DNA of 64,000 nt from Streptomyces sp. cf386 (GCF_900103585.1 NZ_FNHV01000016.1:186001-250000); one strand, 5' to 3'. Positions 50,885-62,849 are shown, counted from the first letter of the stretch. Program-made: numbers and translations. Notes: generated by a model from the letters alone, not told the origin.

Positions 50885-52006
50885 TCACGCCTCGCTCGCC
50901 CCCCTCACCACACCCGCCAGGCGCTCCAGCGCCCCCAGGCTGTGCCCCTCGACGAACGCGTCCACGCTCGGCAGCGCCGCCGCCATCCCGGCCGCCAGGG
51001 GCGCGTAGCCGGGGCGGGCCTTGCGTGGGTTGGCCCAGATCACCCGGTGTGCCAGTCGGTGCAGGCGGCGCATCTGGGACCCGAGCAGCTCCGGATCGCC
51101 CCGCTCCCAGCCGTCGGACAGCATCACCACGATCGCGCCGCGCGCCATGCCGCGCTGTCCCCAGCGGTCCAGGAACGCCCGCAGCAGCTCGCCCAGCCGG
51201 GTACCCCCGCGCCAGTCGGGCACCGCCGCCGCGACCGCCGCCATCGCCAGGTCCGGGTCGCGGTGCGACAGCTCGCGTGTGACCCGGGTCAGCCGGGTGC
51301 CGATCGTGAACACCTCCGTACGGCCGCCTCGCGAGGCGGCGTGCGCGAAGCGCAGCAGTGCGTCGGCGTACGGCGACATGGAGCCGCTGACGTCCACGAG
51401 CAGCACGACCCGGCGAGGCACCTCGGTGCGGGTGTGCCGTCGGAGCAGTGCGGGCTCACCGCCGTGTCGCAGCAGTTCCCGTACGGTGCGGTGCGGATCG
51501 ACGGGACCGCGCCGATGCGGGCGCCGTCGCGCGGAGCGCCGGGCCTCGCCGCGCAATGCGAAGGCGGCCAGGAGTCGGCGCACCTCCGCTCGCTCGGCCG
51601 GGTCCAGCTCGGCGATGTCGCGGTGGCGCAGGACCTCGGCGGAGCTGGCGAGGGAGGCTGCGGGCGGGGCCGCGGGGTCGGCTGCTCCGGGCGTACGGCG
51701 TGCGGTCTCCGCATCGCGCACGACGAGCCGCAGACGTGGTGCGGGCGCCGGGGCCATACGCCGCTGGACGGGTTCTTCGCCCCCGAAGCAGGCCGCGAAG
51801 ACCCGCTCGTACCGCTCCAGGTCGTCCCGGTCCCCGCACAGCGTCAACCGCCCCGCCCAGTACACGTCCGCCCGCATCCCCGGCCGCAGCACATCCACCG
51901 CGCACAGAAACGTGTGCACGCGCTCGGCACTCGCGTCGACTCCCGCCGCACGCAGGGCACGGGCGAAGCCGAGGAGCGCGGCGTCCCCGGCGAGCACGGC
52001 GCTCAC
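50885..52006 (-). CDS. coxE: VWA-domain protein, CoxE-like
   Basis: A 373-residue protein with a C-terminal von Willebrand A domain carrying the metal-ion-dependent adhesion site VDVSGSMSPYADALL (about residue 213) and later MLSDGWERGD. The N-terminal half is an Arg/Ala-rich CoxE-type region. CoxE works with the MoxR ATPase CoxD in assembling the active site of CO-dehydrogenase-like enzymes. Its start overlaps the coxD stop as ATGA. Confidence 0.85.
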   Translation of the reverse strand: MSAVLAGDAALLGFARALRAAGVDASAERVHTFLCAVDVLRPGMRADVYWAGRLTLCGDRDDLERYERVFAACFGGEEPVQRRMAPAPAPRLRLVVRDAETARRTPGAADPAAPPAASLASSAEVLRHRDIAELDPAERAEVRRLLAAFALRGEARRSARRRPHRRGPVDPHRTVRELLRHGGEPALLRRHTRTEVPRRVVLLVDVSGSMSPYADALLRFAHAASRGGRTEVFTIGTRLTRVTRELSHRDPDLAMAAVAAAVPDWRGGTRLGELLRAFLDRWGQRGMARGAIVVMLSDGWERGDPELLGSQMRRLHRLAHRVIWANPRKARPGYAPLAAGMAAALPSVDAFVEGHSLGALERLAGVVRGASEA

Positions 52007-52878
52007 GCCCCTCGCGCCGCGAGCACCGCCGCGAAGTCCAGCCCGCGCGCCCGCTCCGCGTCCTCCCGGTACTTCAGCACCGACCCCAGCGTGGCCGTCG
52101 CCAGCTCCGCGTCGACCTCGCTCGCGCCCAGCGCGTCCAGGGCCTCGGCCCAGTCGATCGTCTCGGCGACACCCGGCGGCTTGAGCAGGTCGTGGCCGCG
52201 CAGCCGCTGCACCAGGGCGGTGACCTGCTCGGCCAGCCGCGCCGACACGTGCGGCAACCGCCGCCGCACGATGGCCAGTTCGCGGGCGAAGTCGGGATGG
52301 TCGAACCAGTGGTACAGGCAGCGCCGCTTCAGCGCGTCGTGCACCTCGCGGGTGCGGTTGGAGGTCAGCACGACCACCGGAGGCTTCTCGGCCCGCAGCG
52401 TGCCGAGCTCCGGGATGGTCACCGAGAACTCCGAGAGCAGCTCCAGCAGGAACGCCTCGAACTCGTCGTCGGCACGGTCGATCTCGTCGACCAGCAGCAC
52501 CGACGGCTGCGTCTGCAGCGCCTTGAGCAGCGGCCGGGCCACCAGGAAACGCCGGTCGTACAGCTCGCTCTCCAGCCGGTCGGCGTCGGTGACACCGGCG
52601 GCCTCGGCCGCCCGCAGATGCAGCAGCTGGCGCGGGAAGTCCCAGTCGTACAGGGCCTGCGAGGCGTCGATGCCCTCATGGCACTGCAAGCGGATCAGCG
52701 GGGCGCCCTGCGCCTCGGCGAGGGCGGACGCGAGCGCGGTCTTGCCGACGCCCGCGTCGCCCTCGCAGAACAGCGGCCGGCCCAGCCGCAGGGCCAGGAA
52801 GCAGGCGATGGCCAGCCCGTCGTCGACGAGGTACCCCGTCTCCTCCAGGCGGGCCCGCACCTGCTCCGGACCGTCCAT
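52003..52878 (-). CDS. coxD: MoxR-family AAA+ ATPase, CoxD-like
   Basis: A 291-residue AAA ATPase with Walker A EGDAGVGKTALASAL at about residue 37, Walker B VLLVDEIDRADDEFEAFLLE and sensor LTSNRTREVHDALKRR. MoxR/CoxD proteins remodel client metalloenzymes together with VWA proteins; CoxD of Oligotropha helps mature the CuSMo site. It is coupled to coxE downstream and lies 15 nt after the coxM-like gene. Confidence 0.88.
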   Translation of the reverse strand: MDGPEQVRARLEETGYLVDDGLAIACFLALRLGRPLFCEGDAGVGKTALASALAEAQGAPLIRLQCHEGIDASQALYDWDFPRQLLHLRAAEAAGVTDADRLESELYDRRFLVARPLLKALQTQPSVLLVDEIDRADDEFEAFLLELLSEFSVTIPELGTLRAEKPPVVVLTSNRTREVHDALKRRCLYHWFDHPDFARELAIVRRRLPHVSARLAEQVTALVQRLRGHDLLKPPGVAETIDWAEALDALGASEVDAELATATLGSVLKYREDAERARGLDFAAVLAARGA

Positions 52879-52893
52879 GCCGGTGATCGTCGC

Positions 52894-53744
52894 TCACCCC
52901 ATCCCGGCGGCCGCCAGCACCGCCCGCTTGGTGAGCACCCGGGCCAGGTGCGCCCGGTACTCGGGGGAGGCCGAGAGGTCCTGCGAGGGCCGGGTGCCCT
53001 GCGCCGCCTCCCCGGCGGCCTGTGCCACGGCGTCCGGATCGGAGACGCCGGTCAGCGCCTCCTCGGTCGCGGCCGCGCGCACGGGCGTGCTGCCCATGTT
53101 GGACAGCCCGACCCGGGCCTCCGCGATGTGCCCGTCGTTCCGTCGCACCAGCGCTGCCACGCCGACGATCGGCCACGCCTGGGCGACCTGGTGGAACTTC
53201 TCGTACTTGAAGCCCCAGCCGTCCGTCTTGGGTACCCGCACCTCCACAAGTAGTTCGTCGGGGGCCAGCGCGGTCTGGAGGTAGTCGACGAAGAACTCCC
53301 GCGCCGGGATGACGCGCCGGCCTCGGGGGCCGACCGCCACCAGCTCGCCGTCCAGGGCCAGTACCACCGCGGGCAGGTCCCCGGCCGGATCGCCGTGCGC
53401 GAGGGAGCCACCGAGGGTGCCGCGATGGCGTACGGCAGGGTCCGCGACCGTGGCCGTGGCGGCGGCCAGCAGACCGGCGTGGCGGCGGACCAGCGGGTCG
53501 TGGAGCACATGGTGGTGGGTGGTCATGGCGCCGATGACGAGTGTGCCGTCGTCCTCGCGTACTCCGCGCAGCTCGGGGACGCGTCCGACGTCCACGAGCA
53601 CCTCGGGAAAGGCCAGCCGCATCCGCAGCAGCGGCAGCAGGCTCTGCCCGCCGGCCAGCACCTTGGCGTCCTCACCGCCCTCGGCGAGCGCGCGGACCGC
53701 CTCGGCGACGCTCGTCGGACGGGCGTAGTCGAATGCCGGAGGAA

Positions 53745-53748
<4 letters not shown>
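52894..53748 (-). CDS. coxM: FAD-binding medium subunit of molybdenum hydroxylase (CoxM-like)
   Basis: A 284-residue FAD-PCMH domain protein. The two flavin-binding motifs are AGGQSLLPLLRMR and GTLGGSLAHGDPAGD. It passes electrons from the iron-sulfur subunit to quinone or another acceptor. Its start overlaps the coxL-like stop by 4 nt. Subunit composition S-L-M in this order is standard for actinobacterial CO-dehydrogenase-like enzymes. Confidence 0.9.
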
Positions 53749-56101
<2,353 letters not shown>

Positions 56102-56105
<4 letters not shown>

Positions 56106-56572
56106 GTCGTCACCTCCTCCTCGGAGGCGGCCAGGACGGCCTGCACGATGTTCTGGTAGCCGGTGCAGCGGCAGAGGTTGCCCTCCAGGCCGTGCCGCAC
56201 CTCGTCGGGTGTGGGGTGCGGGTGCTCACGCAGCAGATCGCGTGCCGCCATGATCATGCCCGGGGTGCAGTAGCCGCACTGCAGGGCGTGCTCCTCGTGG
56301 AACGCCTTCTGCAAGTCGGTCCACTCCCCGTCGGTGGCGAGCCCTTGCACGGTGGTCACCTCGCCCCCGTCCGCCTGGACGGTCAGCACCGAGCAGCTCT
56401 TGACGCTCTCGCCGTCGAGGTCGACCGTGCAGGTCCCGCAGTTCGAGGTGTCGCAGCCGATCGGGGTGCCGGTCAGGCCGAGTCGGTCGCGCAGGTAGTG
56501 GATCAGAAGGAGACGGGGTTCCACGTCGTCCTCGTACGTCGTGCCGTCCACCTTCAGCGAGATGTGGGTCAT
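56102..56572 (-). CDS. coxS: 2Fe-2S small subunit of molybdenum hydroxylase (CoxS-like)
   Basis: A 156-residue iron-sulfur subunit. It has the plant-type cluster CDTSNCGTC...C in the N-terminal domain and CGYCTPGM...CRCTGY in the C-terminal domain. ATG 56572 is chosen because GGAGGGCAC lies upstream and the N-terminus MTHISLKVDGTTYE is standard. First gene of the S-L-M-D-E cluster, transcribed away from the OtrA-like gene through a 255-bp divergent region. Confidence 0.92.
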
Positions 56573-56763
56573 GTGCCCTCCAGAGACCGATCGGGTGGAT
56601 AAGAGAGGGAAACATCGGCCGGGCGTGATGTACGTCACTCTATGGCGGCTCCGGGGTGACGGCGAGTGCTGCGGCAGGGTTCGTTGAGCGTTAATCCATT
56701 GCCTGCCCAGGTCCCTCCCTGGTGCACTTCACGGGTCCCGTCGGCACGCAAGGAGGAGCACCG

Positions 56764-56874
56764 ATGCGCTCTGCGTTCATGTCCACCCCGGAAGGAACGA
56801 CCCCCTCATCGAAGGACATGACGCTTCGTGCACTTGCTCAACCTCGGGATCCTCGCCCATGTCGACGCCGGTAA
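56764..56874 (+). CDS. Leader ORF overlapping start of ribosomal protection gene
   Basis: A 36-residue ORF with a strong Shine-Dalgarno (AGGAGG 56751-56756, 7 nt before ATG 56764). It overlaps the first 47 nt of the OtrA-like gene in another frame and ends TAA at 56872-56874. The main gene's own start has a weaker RBS and an in-frame TGA 9 nt upstream. The arrangement resembles a translational attenuator or coupling leader. Protein function is unlikely. Confidence 0.45.
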   Translation: MRSAFMSTPEGTTPSSKDMTLRALAQPRDPRPCRRR

Positions 56875-58825
56875 GACCAGCCTGACCGAGCGCCTGCTGC
56901 ACTCGGCCGGCGTGATCGACGAGATCGGCAGCGTCGACGCCGGGAACACGCAGACCGATTCCCTCGCGCTGGAGCGGCAGCGCGGCATCACCATCCAGTC
57001 CGCCGTCGTCTCGTTCGCCCTCGACGACGTGACCGTCAACCTCATCGACACCCCCGGCCACCCCGACTTCATCGCCGAGGTGGAGCGGGTGCTCGGCGTC
57101 CTCGACGGCGCCGTGCTGGTCGTGTCCGCCGTCGAGGGCGTCCAGCCCCAGACCCGCGTCCTGATGCGCACGCTGCAGCGGCTGCGTATCCCCACGCTCG
57201 TCTTCGTCAACAAGATCGACCGACGCGGGGCGCGCTCCGACGCCGTCCTGCGGGCCGTCGCCGAACGGCTGACCGCGGCCGTCGTACCGATGGGCACCGC
57301 CGACGGCCTCGGCACCCGTGACGCCCGCTTCGTCCCCGGCCTCGCGCCGTCGGCACTCGACGTCCTCGCCGACCACGACGACGAGCTGCTGACGGCGTAC
57401 ATCGAGGACGCGGTCTCCTACGACGACCTCCGCGCCGCCCTCGCCGACCAGACCCGGCAGGCGCTGGTCCACCCCGTGTACTTCGGGTCCGCCATCACCG
57501 GCGCGGGCGTCGAGGCGCTGATCGGCGGGATCAGGGAGCTGCTGCCCGCCGCCGACGGCGACGTCGAGGGACCGGCCTCGGGGACCGTCTTCAAGGTGGC
57601 GCGGGGCCCGGCGGGGGAGAAGGTCGCCTACGCGCGCATGTTCTCCGGCACCCTGCGCACCCGCGACCGCATCCCCTTCGGCGCCCCGGGGGAGACGGGC
57701 GGGACCGGCGACTCCCGCGCCGAGGGCCGGATCACCGCGATCAGCGTCTTCGACCAGGGCACGGACATCAGGGACGACCAGGTGACGGCGGGCCGGATCG
57801 CCAGACTGTGGGGCCTGTCCGACATCAGGATCGGCGACGCGATCGGCGAACCCCGCAAGGCGTACGGGCACTACTTCGCGCCGCCCACCCTCGAAACGAT
57901 CGTCGCCCCGGCCGGCGGCACGGACCGACGGGCCCTGCACCGCGCGCTCACCCGTCTCGCCGAGCAGGACCCGCTGATCGACCTGCGCCACGACGAGGTA
58001 CGGCGGGAGACCTTCGTCTCCCTCTACGGCGAGGTGCAGAAGGAGGTCATCCAGGCCACGCTCGCCGACGAGTTCGGCCTCGACGTCACCTTCCACGAGA
58101 CGACACCGCTGTGCATCGAGCGGCCGGTCGGCTCGGGTGCGGCGGTCGAGTTCAACAAGAAGGACGGCAACCCGTTCCTCGCGACGGTCGGCCTGCGCGT
58201 CGACCCGGCGCCGGTCGGATCCGGAGTCGGCTTCCGGCTGGAGGTGGAACTGGGCTCCATGCCGTACGCCTTCTTCAAGGCCGTCGAGGACACCGTCCGC
58301 GAGACCCTCGGTCAGGGCCTGCACGGCTGGCAGGTCCCCGACTGCACGGTCACCATGACCCACTCCGGCTACTCGCCCCGGCAGAGCCACGCGCACCAGG
58401 GCTTCGACAAGAGCATGTCCAGCACCGGCTACGACTTCCGCGGCCTGACCCCGCTGGTCCTGATCGAGGCCCTGCGCCGGGCGGGCACCCAGGTCCACGA
58501 GCCGATGCACCGCTTCCGCATCGAGGCCCCGACCGACACCCTGGCCGCCCTGCTGCCGGTGCTGGCCAGGCTGCGCGCGGTGCCGCAGACGACTCAGACA
58601 CGGGGTGATTCCTGCTCGTTGGAGGGGGCGGTGCCCGTGGCCCATGTGCACGAGCTGGAGCAGCAACTGCCAGGGCTGACCCGCGGCGAGGGGGAGCTGG
58701 AGAGCGCCTTCGACCACTACGCACCGGCCGCCCGCGGCACGGAACCCGAGCGCCGGCGCACCGACCTCAATCCGCTGAACCGGAGGGAGTACCTGTTGAA
58801 CCTGACGCGCAGAGTGGGCAACTGA
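56828..58825 (+). CDS. OtrA/TetM-type ribosomal protection GTPase
   Basis: A 665-residue EF-G-like GTPase. G motifs are AHVDAGKTSLTERLL (G1, residues about 9-23), RQRGITIQSAV (G2), DTPGHPDF (G3) and FVNKIDRRG (G4). The length and opening HLLNLGILAHVDAGKT are those of OtrA (Streptomyces rimosus) and TetM, which free ribosomes from tetracycline. The C-terminus has the SGYSPRQSHAHQGFDKSMSS region of this family. GTG 56828 is the only possible start near the family N-terminus. It may give intrinsic low-level tetracycline resistance or a related ribosome-rescue role. Confidence 0.85.
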   Translation: MHLLNLGILAHVDAGKTSLTERLLHSAGVIDEIGSVDAGNTQTDSLALERQRGITIQSAVVSFALDDVTVNLIDTPGHPDFIAEVERVLGVLDGAVLVVSAVEGVQPQTRVLMRTLQRLRIPTLVFVNKIDRRGARSDAVLRAVAERLTAAVVPMGTADGLGTRDARFVPGLAPSALDVLADHDDELLTAYIEDAVSYDDLRAALADQTRQALVHPVYFGSAITGAGVEALIGGIRELLPAADGDVEGPASGTVFKVARGPAGEKVAYARMFSGTLRTRDRIPFGAPGETGGTGDSRAEGRITAISVFDQGTDIRDDQVTAGRIARLWGLSDIRIGDAIGEPRKAYGHYFAPPTLETIVAPAGGTDRRALHRALTRLAEQDPLIDLRHDEVRRETFVSLYGEVQKEVIQATLADEFGLDVTFHETTPLCIERPVGSGAAVEFNKKDGNPFLATVGLRVDPAPVGSGVGFRLEVELGSMPYAFFKAVEDTVRETLGQGLHGWQVPDCTVTMTHSGYSPRQSHAHQGFDKSMSSTGYDFRGLTPLVLIEALRRAGTQVHEPMHRFRIEAPTDTLAALLPVLARLRAVPQTTQTRGDSCSLEGAVPVAHVHELEQQLPGLTRGEGELESAFDHYAPAARGTEPERRRTDLNPLNRREYLLNLTRRVGN

Positions 58826-58892
58826 GCTTGCCGGGGCGGGACTTACTCCAGAGTCAGGGGTGTTGACTGTGTCCTGATATCACCGGACTGTA

Positions 58893-60758
58893 GTGGACAT
58901 GCCGAACATCCGGACGCGTCTGCTCGTTGTCCTGGTCGTCCTCTTCGGATCCCTGACGGTGGCGGGCCCCACTCCCGCCACCGCCGCCACCCTTCCCGGC
59001 TCCCTCTGGTTCGACGAAACCCCCCTCACCGTGCAGAACGGCCGCTTCACCGACGGCAACGGCCGCGAGGTCGTGCTGCGCGGCTACAACGTCTCCGGCG
59101 AGACGAAGCTGAAGGAGAACAACGGTCTGCCCTTCGCGTCGACCGCCGACGCCAAGAAGTCCGCGACCGCGCTGCGCGCGCTGGGCGGCGGCAACTCGGT
59201 CCGTTTCCTGCTCTCCTGGGCCTACGCGGAGCCCGTGCGCGGCCAGGTGGACACCACCTACCTCGCCAAGGCCACCGACCAGATCCGCGCGTTCCTGGAC
59301 GCCGGGATCCGCGTGTACCCCGACTTCCACCAGGACCTCTACTCCCGCTGGCTGTTCGACTCGGACAGCTGGTACACCGGCGACGGCGCCCCCAAGTGGG
59401 CGGTCGACCTCGGCGACTACCCGGACGAGTACTGCGGGATCTGCCCGTTCTGGGGCCAGAACATCACCTCGAACGAGGCCGTGAAGCAGTCGACGTACGA
59501 CTTCTGGCACAACGAGTACGGCCTCCAGGACGCCTTCCTCGACACCGCCCAGCAGGCGATGACGTATATGAAGCAGAACCTCACCGCCGCCCAGTTCGCG
59601 GGCGTCGTCGGGTTCGACCCGTGGAACGAGCCGCACGCGGGCACCTACGACTCCGGCCAGACCAGCCGGACGTGGGAGAAGGACGTGCTGTGGCCCTTCT
59701 ACGTCAAGTTCCGGGCCCGCATGGACGCGGCGGGCTGGCAGGCCAAGCCGGCCTTCGTCGAGCCCAACCTCTTCTGGAACGCCAACATCGACTTCCAGAA
59801 GGAGGAGGGCGGACTCCTGGACGCCGGCACGCTCGGCCCGCGCTACGTCTTCAACACCCACTTCTACGACCAGAAGGCCATCTCCGGCGTCTTCATGTGG
59901 GGCAAGGCCGAGAACGGGCAGTACGTGGGCGACTTCGGGACCGTCCGCGACCGCGCCTCCGCCACCGGGACGACCGCGATCATCAGCGAGTTCGGGCATC
60001 CGCTCACCGGATCCGTCTCCGACAAGGCGCCGACGGTCTACAAGGCGATGTACCAGGCCCTCGACTCCCGGGTGAAGGGCGCGAGTTGGTGGTCGAACCC
60101 GTCGGGCTCCGGTCCCGTCCTCTCCGGCTCCCAGTGGCAGTGGGATATCTACAACGGCCGTCACCACGAGCTGATGAACGACAACCCTGACAAGGTGCAG
60201 ACCGACGGCGACGCCTGGAACGGCGAGGACCTGTCCGCCGTCCGCCTCGACGACTCCGGCACACCGGTGCTCCGCCAGGACGCCCGGCTGCTCGACCGGA
60301 TCTATCCGAGCGCCACATCCGGTACGACCGTCGCCTTCACCTACGAGGACCGCTCACGGGACGGCTCGACGACCTTGACCTGGAACCCCGTACCCGGCTC
60401 GCTGCCGAACGTGGCGCAGCTGGTGGGATCGGGGCAGTACGGGCTGCTGGTGTGGCGCTCCAACAGCGGCTCGGCGCCGACCGAGCTGCACCTTCCGGCC
60501 TCGTTCCCGACCGGGTCGACCACGGTGGTGTCCGACCTGGGCACGGTGTACTCGCCGCCGTCGTACACCTCTACGACCCCGGTCGGGGTGGCCGCCGAAC
60601 CGGGTGGCACGGGCAGCCGTCGCCTCCTGCTCACCGACTCGGACTCCGGGGTGCTGCACTACGCGCTGGTGACGAACGGGGCGAGTGCGCCCTCGACAGC
60701 CGTGCTGAACGCCGCACGGTCCGAACTCTCTGCCTGGGCCGCGCAGAACGCCGGATAG
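58893..60758 (+). CDS. Secreted glycoside hydrolase family 5 enzyme (endoglycosylceramidase-like)
   Basis: A 621-residue exported glycosidase. Residues 1-32 are a signal peptide (RTRLLVVLVVLFGSLTVAG, ending TPATAA). The catalytic barrel spans about 35-420, with acid/base Glu in GFDPWNEPHAG and nucleophile Glu in IISEFGHP. A beta-rich C-terminal domain (about 450-600) follows. The architecture resembles endoglycoceramidases, which cut glycan from glycosphingolipid; the real substrate may be another glycoside. Start GTG 58893 or ATG 58899 (two codons later). Confidence 0.85.
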   Translation: MDMPNIRTRLLVVLVVLFGSLTVAGPTPATAATLPGSLWFDETPLTVQNGRFTDGNGREVVLRGYNVSGETKLKENNGLPFASTADAKKSATALRALGGGNSVRFLLSWAYAEPVRGQVDTTYLAKATDQIRAFLDAGIRVYPDFHQDLYSRWLFDSDSWYTGDGAPKWAVDLGDYPDEYCGICPFWGQNITSNEAVKQSTYDFWHNEYGLQDAFLDTAQQAMTYMKQNLTAAQFAGVVGFDPWNEPHAGTYDSGQTSRTWEKDVLWPFYVKFRARMDAAGWQAKPAFVEPNLFWNANIDFQKEEGGLLDAGTLGPRYVFNTHFYDQKAISGVFMWGKAENGQYVGDFGTVRDRASATGTTAIISEFGHPLTGSVSDKAPTVYKAMYQALDSRVKGASWWSNPSGSGPVLSGSQWQWDIYNGRHHELMNDNPDKVQTDGDAWNGEDLSAVRLDDSGTPVLRQDARLLDRIYPSATSGTTVAFTYEDRSRDGSTTLTWNPVPGSLPNVAQLVGSGQYGLLVWRSNSGSAPTELHLPASFPTGSTTVVSDLGTVYSPPSYTSTTPVGVAAEPGGTGSRRLLLTDSDSGVLHYALVTNGASAPSTAVLNAARSELSAWAAQNAG

Positions 60759-60768
60759 GAACCGCCGT

Positions 60769-60799
60769 TTGACCCTGCCCTTACGTCAGGCTGCACGCT
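60769..60799 (+). promoter_or_regulatory. Probable MerR-type promoter with 19-nt spacer
   Basis: TTGACC (60769-60774) and CACGCT (60794-60799) are separated by 19 nt, the stretched spacing typical of MerR-activated promoters, and CCTG...CAGG forms an imperfect palindrome in the spacer. It lies 25 nt before the TipA-like gene and is probably autoregulated. Confidence 0.5.
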
Positions 60800-60823
60800 G
60801 TACCTCGACGAAAGGGCAGGTGA

Positions 60824-61612
60824 ATGAGCTACTCCGTGGGGCAGGTCTCGGCCTTCGCCGGGGTGACCGTGCGCACGCTGCACCACTACGACCGGGCGGG
60901 ACTCCTCTCGCCCAGTGGCCGCAGCGGCGCCGGTTACCGGCTGTACGGCGACGCCGATCTGGCCAGGCTCCAGCAGATCCTCTTCTACCGCGAACTCGGC
61001 CTCTCCCTCGACCAGATCGCCGAGATCCTGAAGGACCCGCAGGCGAACGCCCTGGAGCAACTCCGGTCTCGGCTGCGGCAGTTGGGCGAGGAGATCGGTC
61101 GGCTCCAGCGGCTGGCCGAGGTCGCCGAGCAGGCCATCGAGGTCCAGCAGACGGGCGTGGAGCTGACCCCCGCCGAGCGCTTCGAGGTCTTCGGGGAGAT
61201 CGGCTTCGACCTCAGCTACGCCACCGAGGCCCAGCTCAAGTGGCAGGACTCGGCGGGGCAGAAGGAGTCGATGGCGCGCGCCGCCGCCCACACCAAGGAG
61301 GACTGGCGGCAGCTCATGGGCGAGGCCGCCGCCTGGCGCGTGGAGCTGCTCGCGGCCTTCGACGAGGGGGAGCCCGTCGACAGCGAGCGGGCGATGGACC
61401 TCGCCGAGGAGCACCGGCTGCACATCGCCCGCTGGTTCACCACCTGTCCGCCCGACATGCACCGGCGCATCGCGGACGACTTCGCCGCCGACCCGCGCGC
61501 CTTCGCGCTCGTCGTCCCGCCCTCGCAGCAACGGCCGGGCCTCGCCGCCTACTTGTGCAAGGCCGTCCATGCGAACGCGGCCCGCCGGACGGACCCAGAG
61601 GAGGAGAGTTGA
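60824..61612 (+). CDS. TipA-like MerR regulator with TipAS antibiotic-binding domain
   Basis: A 262-residue MerR-family activator. The winged HTH is at residues 3-70 (VGQVSAFAGVTVRTLHHYD), a coiled-coil dimer helix follows (about 75-110), and the C-terminal TipAS domain (about 140-250) has HIARWFTTCPPDMHRRIADD. TipAL binds thiopeptide antibiotics and activates its own promoter. The next gene begins within its stop codon, so it probably controls the glycosyltransferase, which may inactivate an inducing compound. Confidence 0.88.
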   Translation: MSYSVGQVSAFAGVTVRTLHHYDRAGLLSPSGRSGAGYRLYGDADLARLQQILFYRELGLSLDQIAEILKDPQANALEQLRSRLRQLGEEIGRLQRLAEVAEQAIEVQQTGVELTPAERFEVFGEIGFDLSYATEAQLKWQDSAGQKESMARAAAHTKEDWRQLMGEAAAWRVELLAAFDEGEPVDSERAMDLAEEHRLHIARWFTTCPPDMHRRIADDFAADPRAFALVVPPSQQRPGLAAYLCKAVHANAARRTDPEEES

Positions 61613-62811
61613 GGATCCTGATCGCCGCCGCCGGATCGCGAGGTGACGTGGCTCCGTACACGGGGCTGGGAGCCGGCCTGCGCGACGCCGGGCACGACGT
61701 CACCGTGGTCACGACCGACCCCTTCGCGCCCCTCGTACGGGAGGCCGGGCTGGAGTCCAGGGGGCTGCCCACCCGCCCGCATTCCCAGGGCGGAGTCGAG
61801 GGCCGACGTGAACTGATGCGCACCGCCGCCGTGCTCGTCACCCAGCTGGGCCAGGGATTCGCCGACGCGATCGACCCGGGCACCGAACTGCTCCTGCTGT
61901 CGGCCACCACGGCTCCGCTCGGCTGGCATGTGGCCGAGGCCATGGGCATCCCGACGATCGGCGTCCACCTCCAACCCACCACCCCGACCGGCGACTTCCC
62001 GCCCACCGTCATGGGCACCCGCTCCCGCGGCCGCCTCGGCAACCGCACCGCGGGACGCTTCGCGCTGCGCATGGCCGACCGCGTCTACACCGAGGCCGTC
62101 ACCGAACTGCGCCGCCGCCTCGCCCTGCCACCGATGGCTCCCGCTGCGATGCGCCGCCGACAGGAGCGGGCCAACGTGCCCGTCCTGCACGGCTTCAGCA
62201 CGGCGCTCGTACCCCGCCCGTCCGACTGGCGTGAGGGACTCGACGTCGTCGGCACCTGGTGGCCGTACGTCGCACCGGACCGTCGGCTGCCCGCCGAGGT
62301 CGAGGACTTCCTCGCGGCGGGAGCGCGCCCGGTCTTCATCGGCTTCGGCAGCATGGCGGCCGGGCACGGTGAGCGGCTGAGCGAGATCGCCGTCCGTGCG
62401 CTGCACCGGGCCGGGCTGCGCGGCATCGTGCAGACGGGCAGCGCCGGACTCGCAGTCGACGGCGATGACGACGTCCTGACGATCGGTGACCTACCGCACG
62501 CGCTGCTGTTCCCGAGGGTGGCCGCGGTCGTCCATCACGCCGGGGCGGGCACTACGGCGGCGGCCCTGCGCGCCGGTGTGCCCGCGATCCCGGTGCCGGT
62601 GACGGCGGACCAGCCGTTCTGGGCGGGACGAGTGGCGTCGATCGGCGCGGCCACCGCACCGATCCCGTTCGCGTCCCTCACCGTCGAGCGGCTCGCCGAT
62701 GCGCTCCTCCAGGCCGTACGGCGCCAGACGTACGCCCGTGCCGCCTCCATCGCCGCGCGGCACATGGCGACCGAGGACGGGGTGGGCGCGGTGCTCAAGG
62801 CTCTGGTCTGA
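61609..62811 (+). CDS. UDP-glycosyltransferase, MGT/GT1 type
   Basis: A 400-residue glycosyltransferase with N-terminal RILIAAAGSRGDVAPYTGLG and the C-terminal nucleotide-sugar motif VVHHAGAGTTAAALRAGVP. TTG 61609 overlaps the MerR-gene stop (TTGA) and follows AGGAGGAGAG, which settles the unusual start. Members glycosylate sterols, macrolides or other hydrophobic acceptors. Being co-transcribed with a drug-sensing TipA-like regulator suggests antibiotic inactivation by glycosylation; this is inference. A close paralogue begins at the right edge of the window. Confidence 0.85.
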   Translation: MRILIAAAGSRGDVAPYTGLGAGLRDAGHDVTVVTTDPFAPLVREAGLESRGLPTRPHSQGGVEGRRELMRTAAVLVTQLGQGFADAIDPGTELLLLSATTAPLGWHVAEAMGIPTIGVHLQPTTPTGDFPPTVMGTRSRGRLGNRTAGRFALRMADRVYTEAVTELRRRLALPPMAPAAMRRRQERANVPVLHGFSTALVPRPSDWREGLDVVGTWWPYVAPDRRLPAEVEDFLAAGARPVFIGFGSMAAGHGERLSEIAVRALHRAGLRGIVQTGSAGLAVDGDDDVLTIGDLPHALLFPRVAAVVHHAGAGTTAAALRAGVPAIPVPVTADQPFWAGRVASIGAATAPIPFASLTVERLADALLQAVRRQTYARAASIAARHMATEDGVGAVLKALV

Positions 62812-62833
62812 GCATATGTGCTTTCGGAGTGAA

Positions 62834-62849
62834 CTTACTGAAAAGTAAG
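62834..62849. promoter_or_regulatory. Palindrome, probable TetR operator
   Basis: CTTACT and AGTAAG are complementary around GAAA, in an AT-rich patch 78 nt upstream of the tetR gene. It is the natural candidate for autoregulation and could also affect neighbouring glycosyltransferases. Confidence 0.55.

Noticed and set aside
58863..58895. TTGACT box before the GH5 gene as a leaderless promoter
   Set aside because: No credible -10 element at 16-19 nt spacing could be matched.
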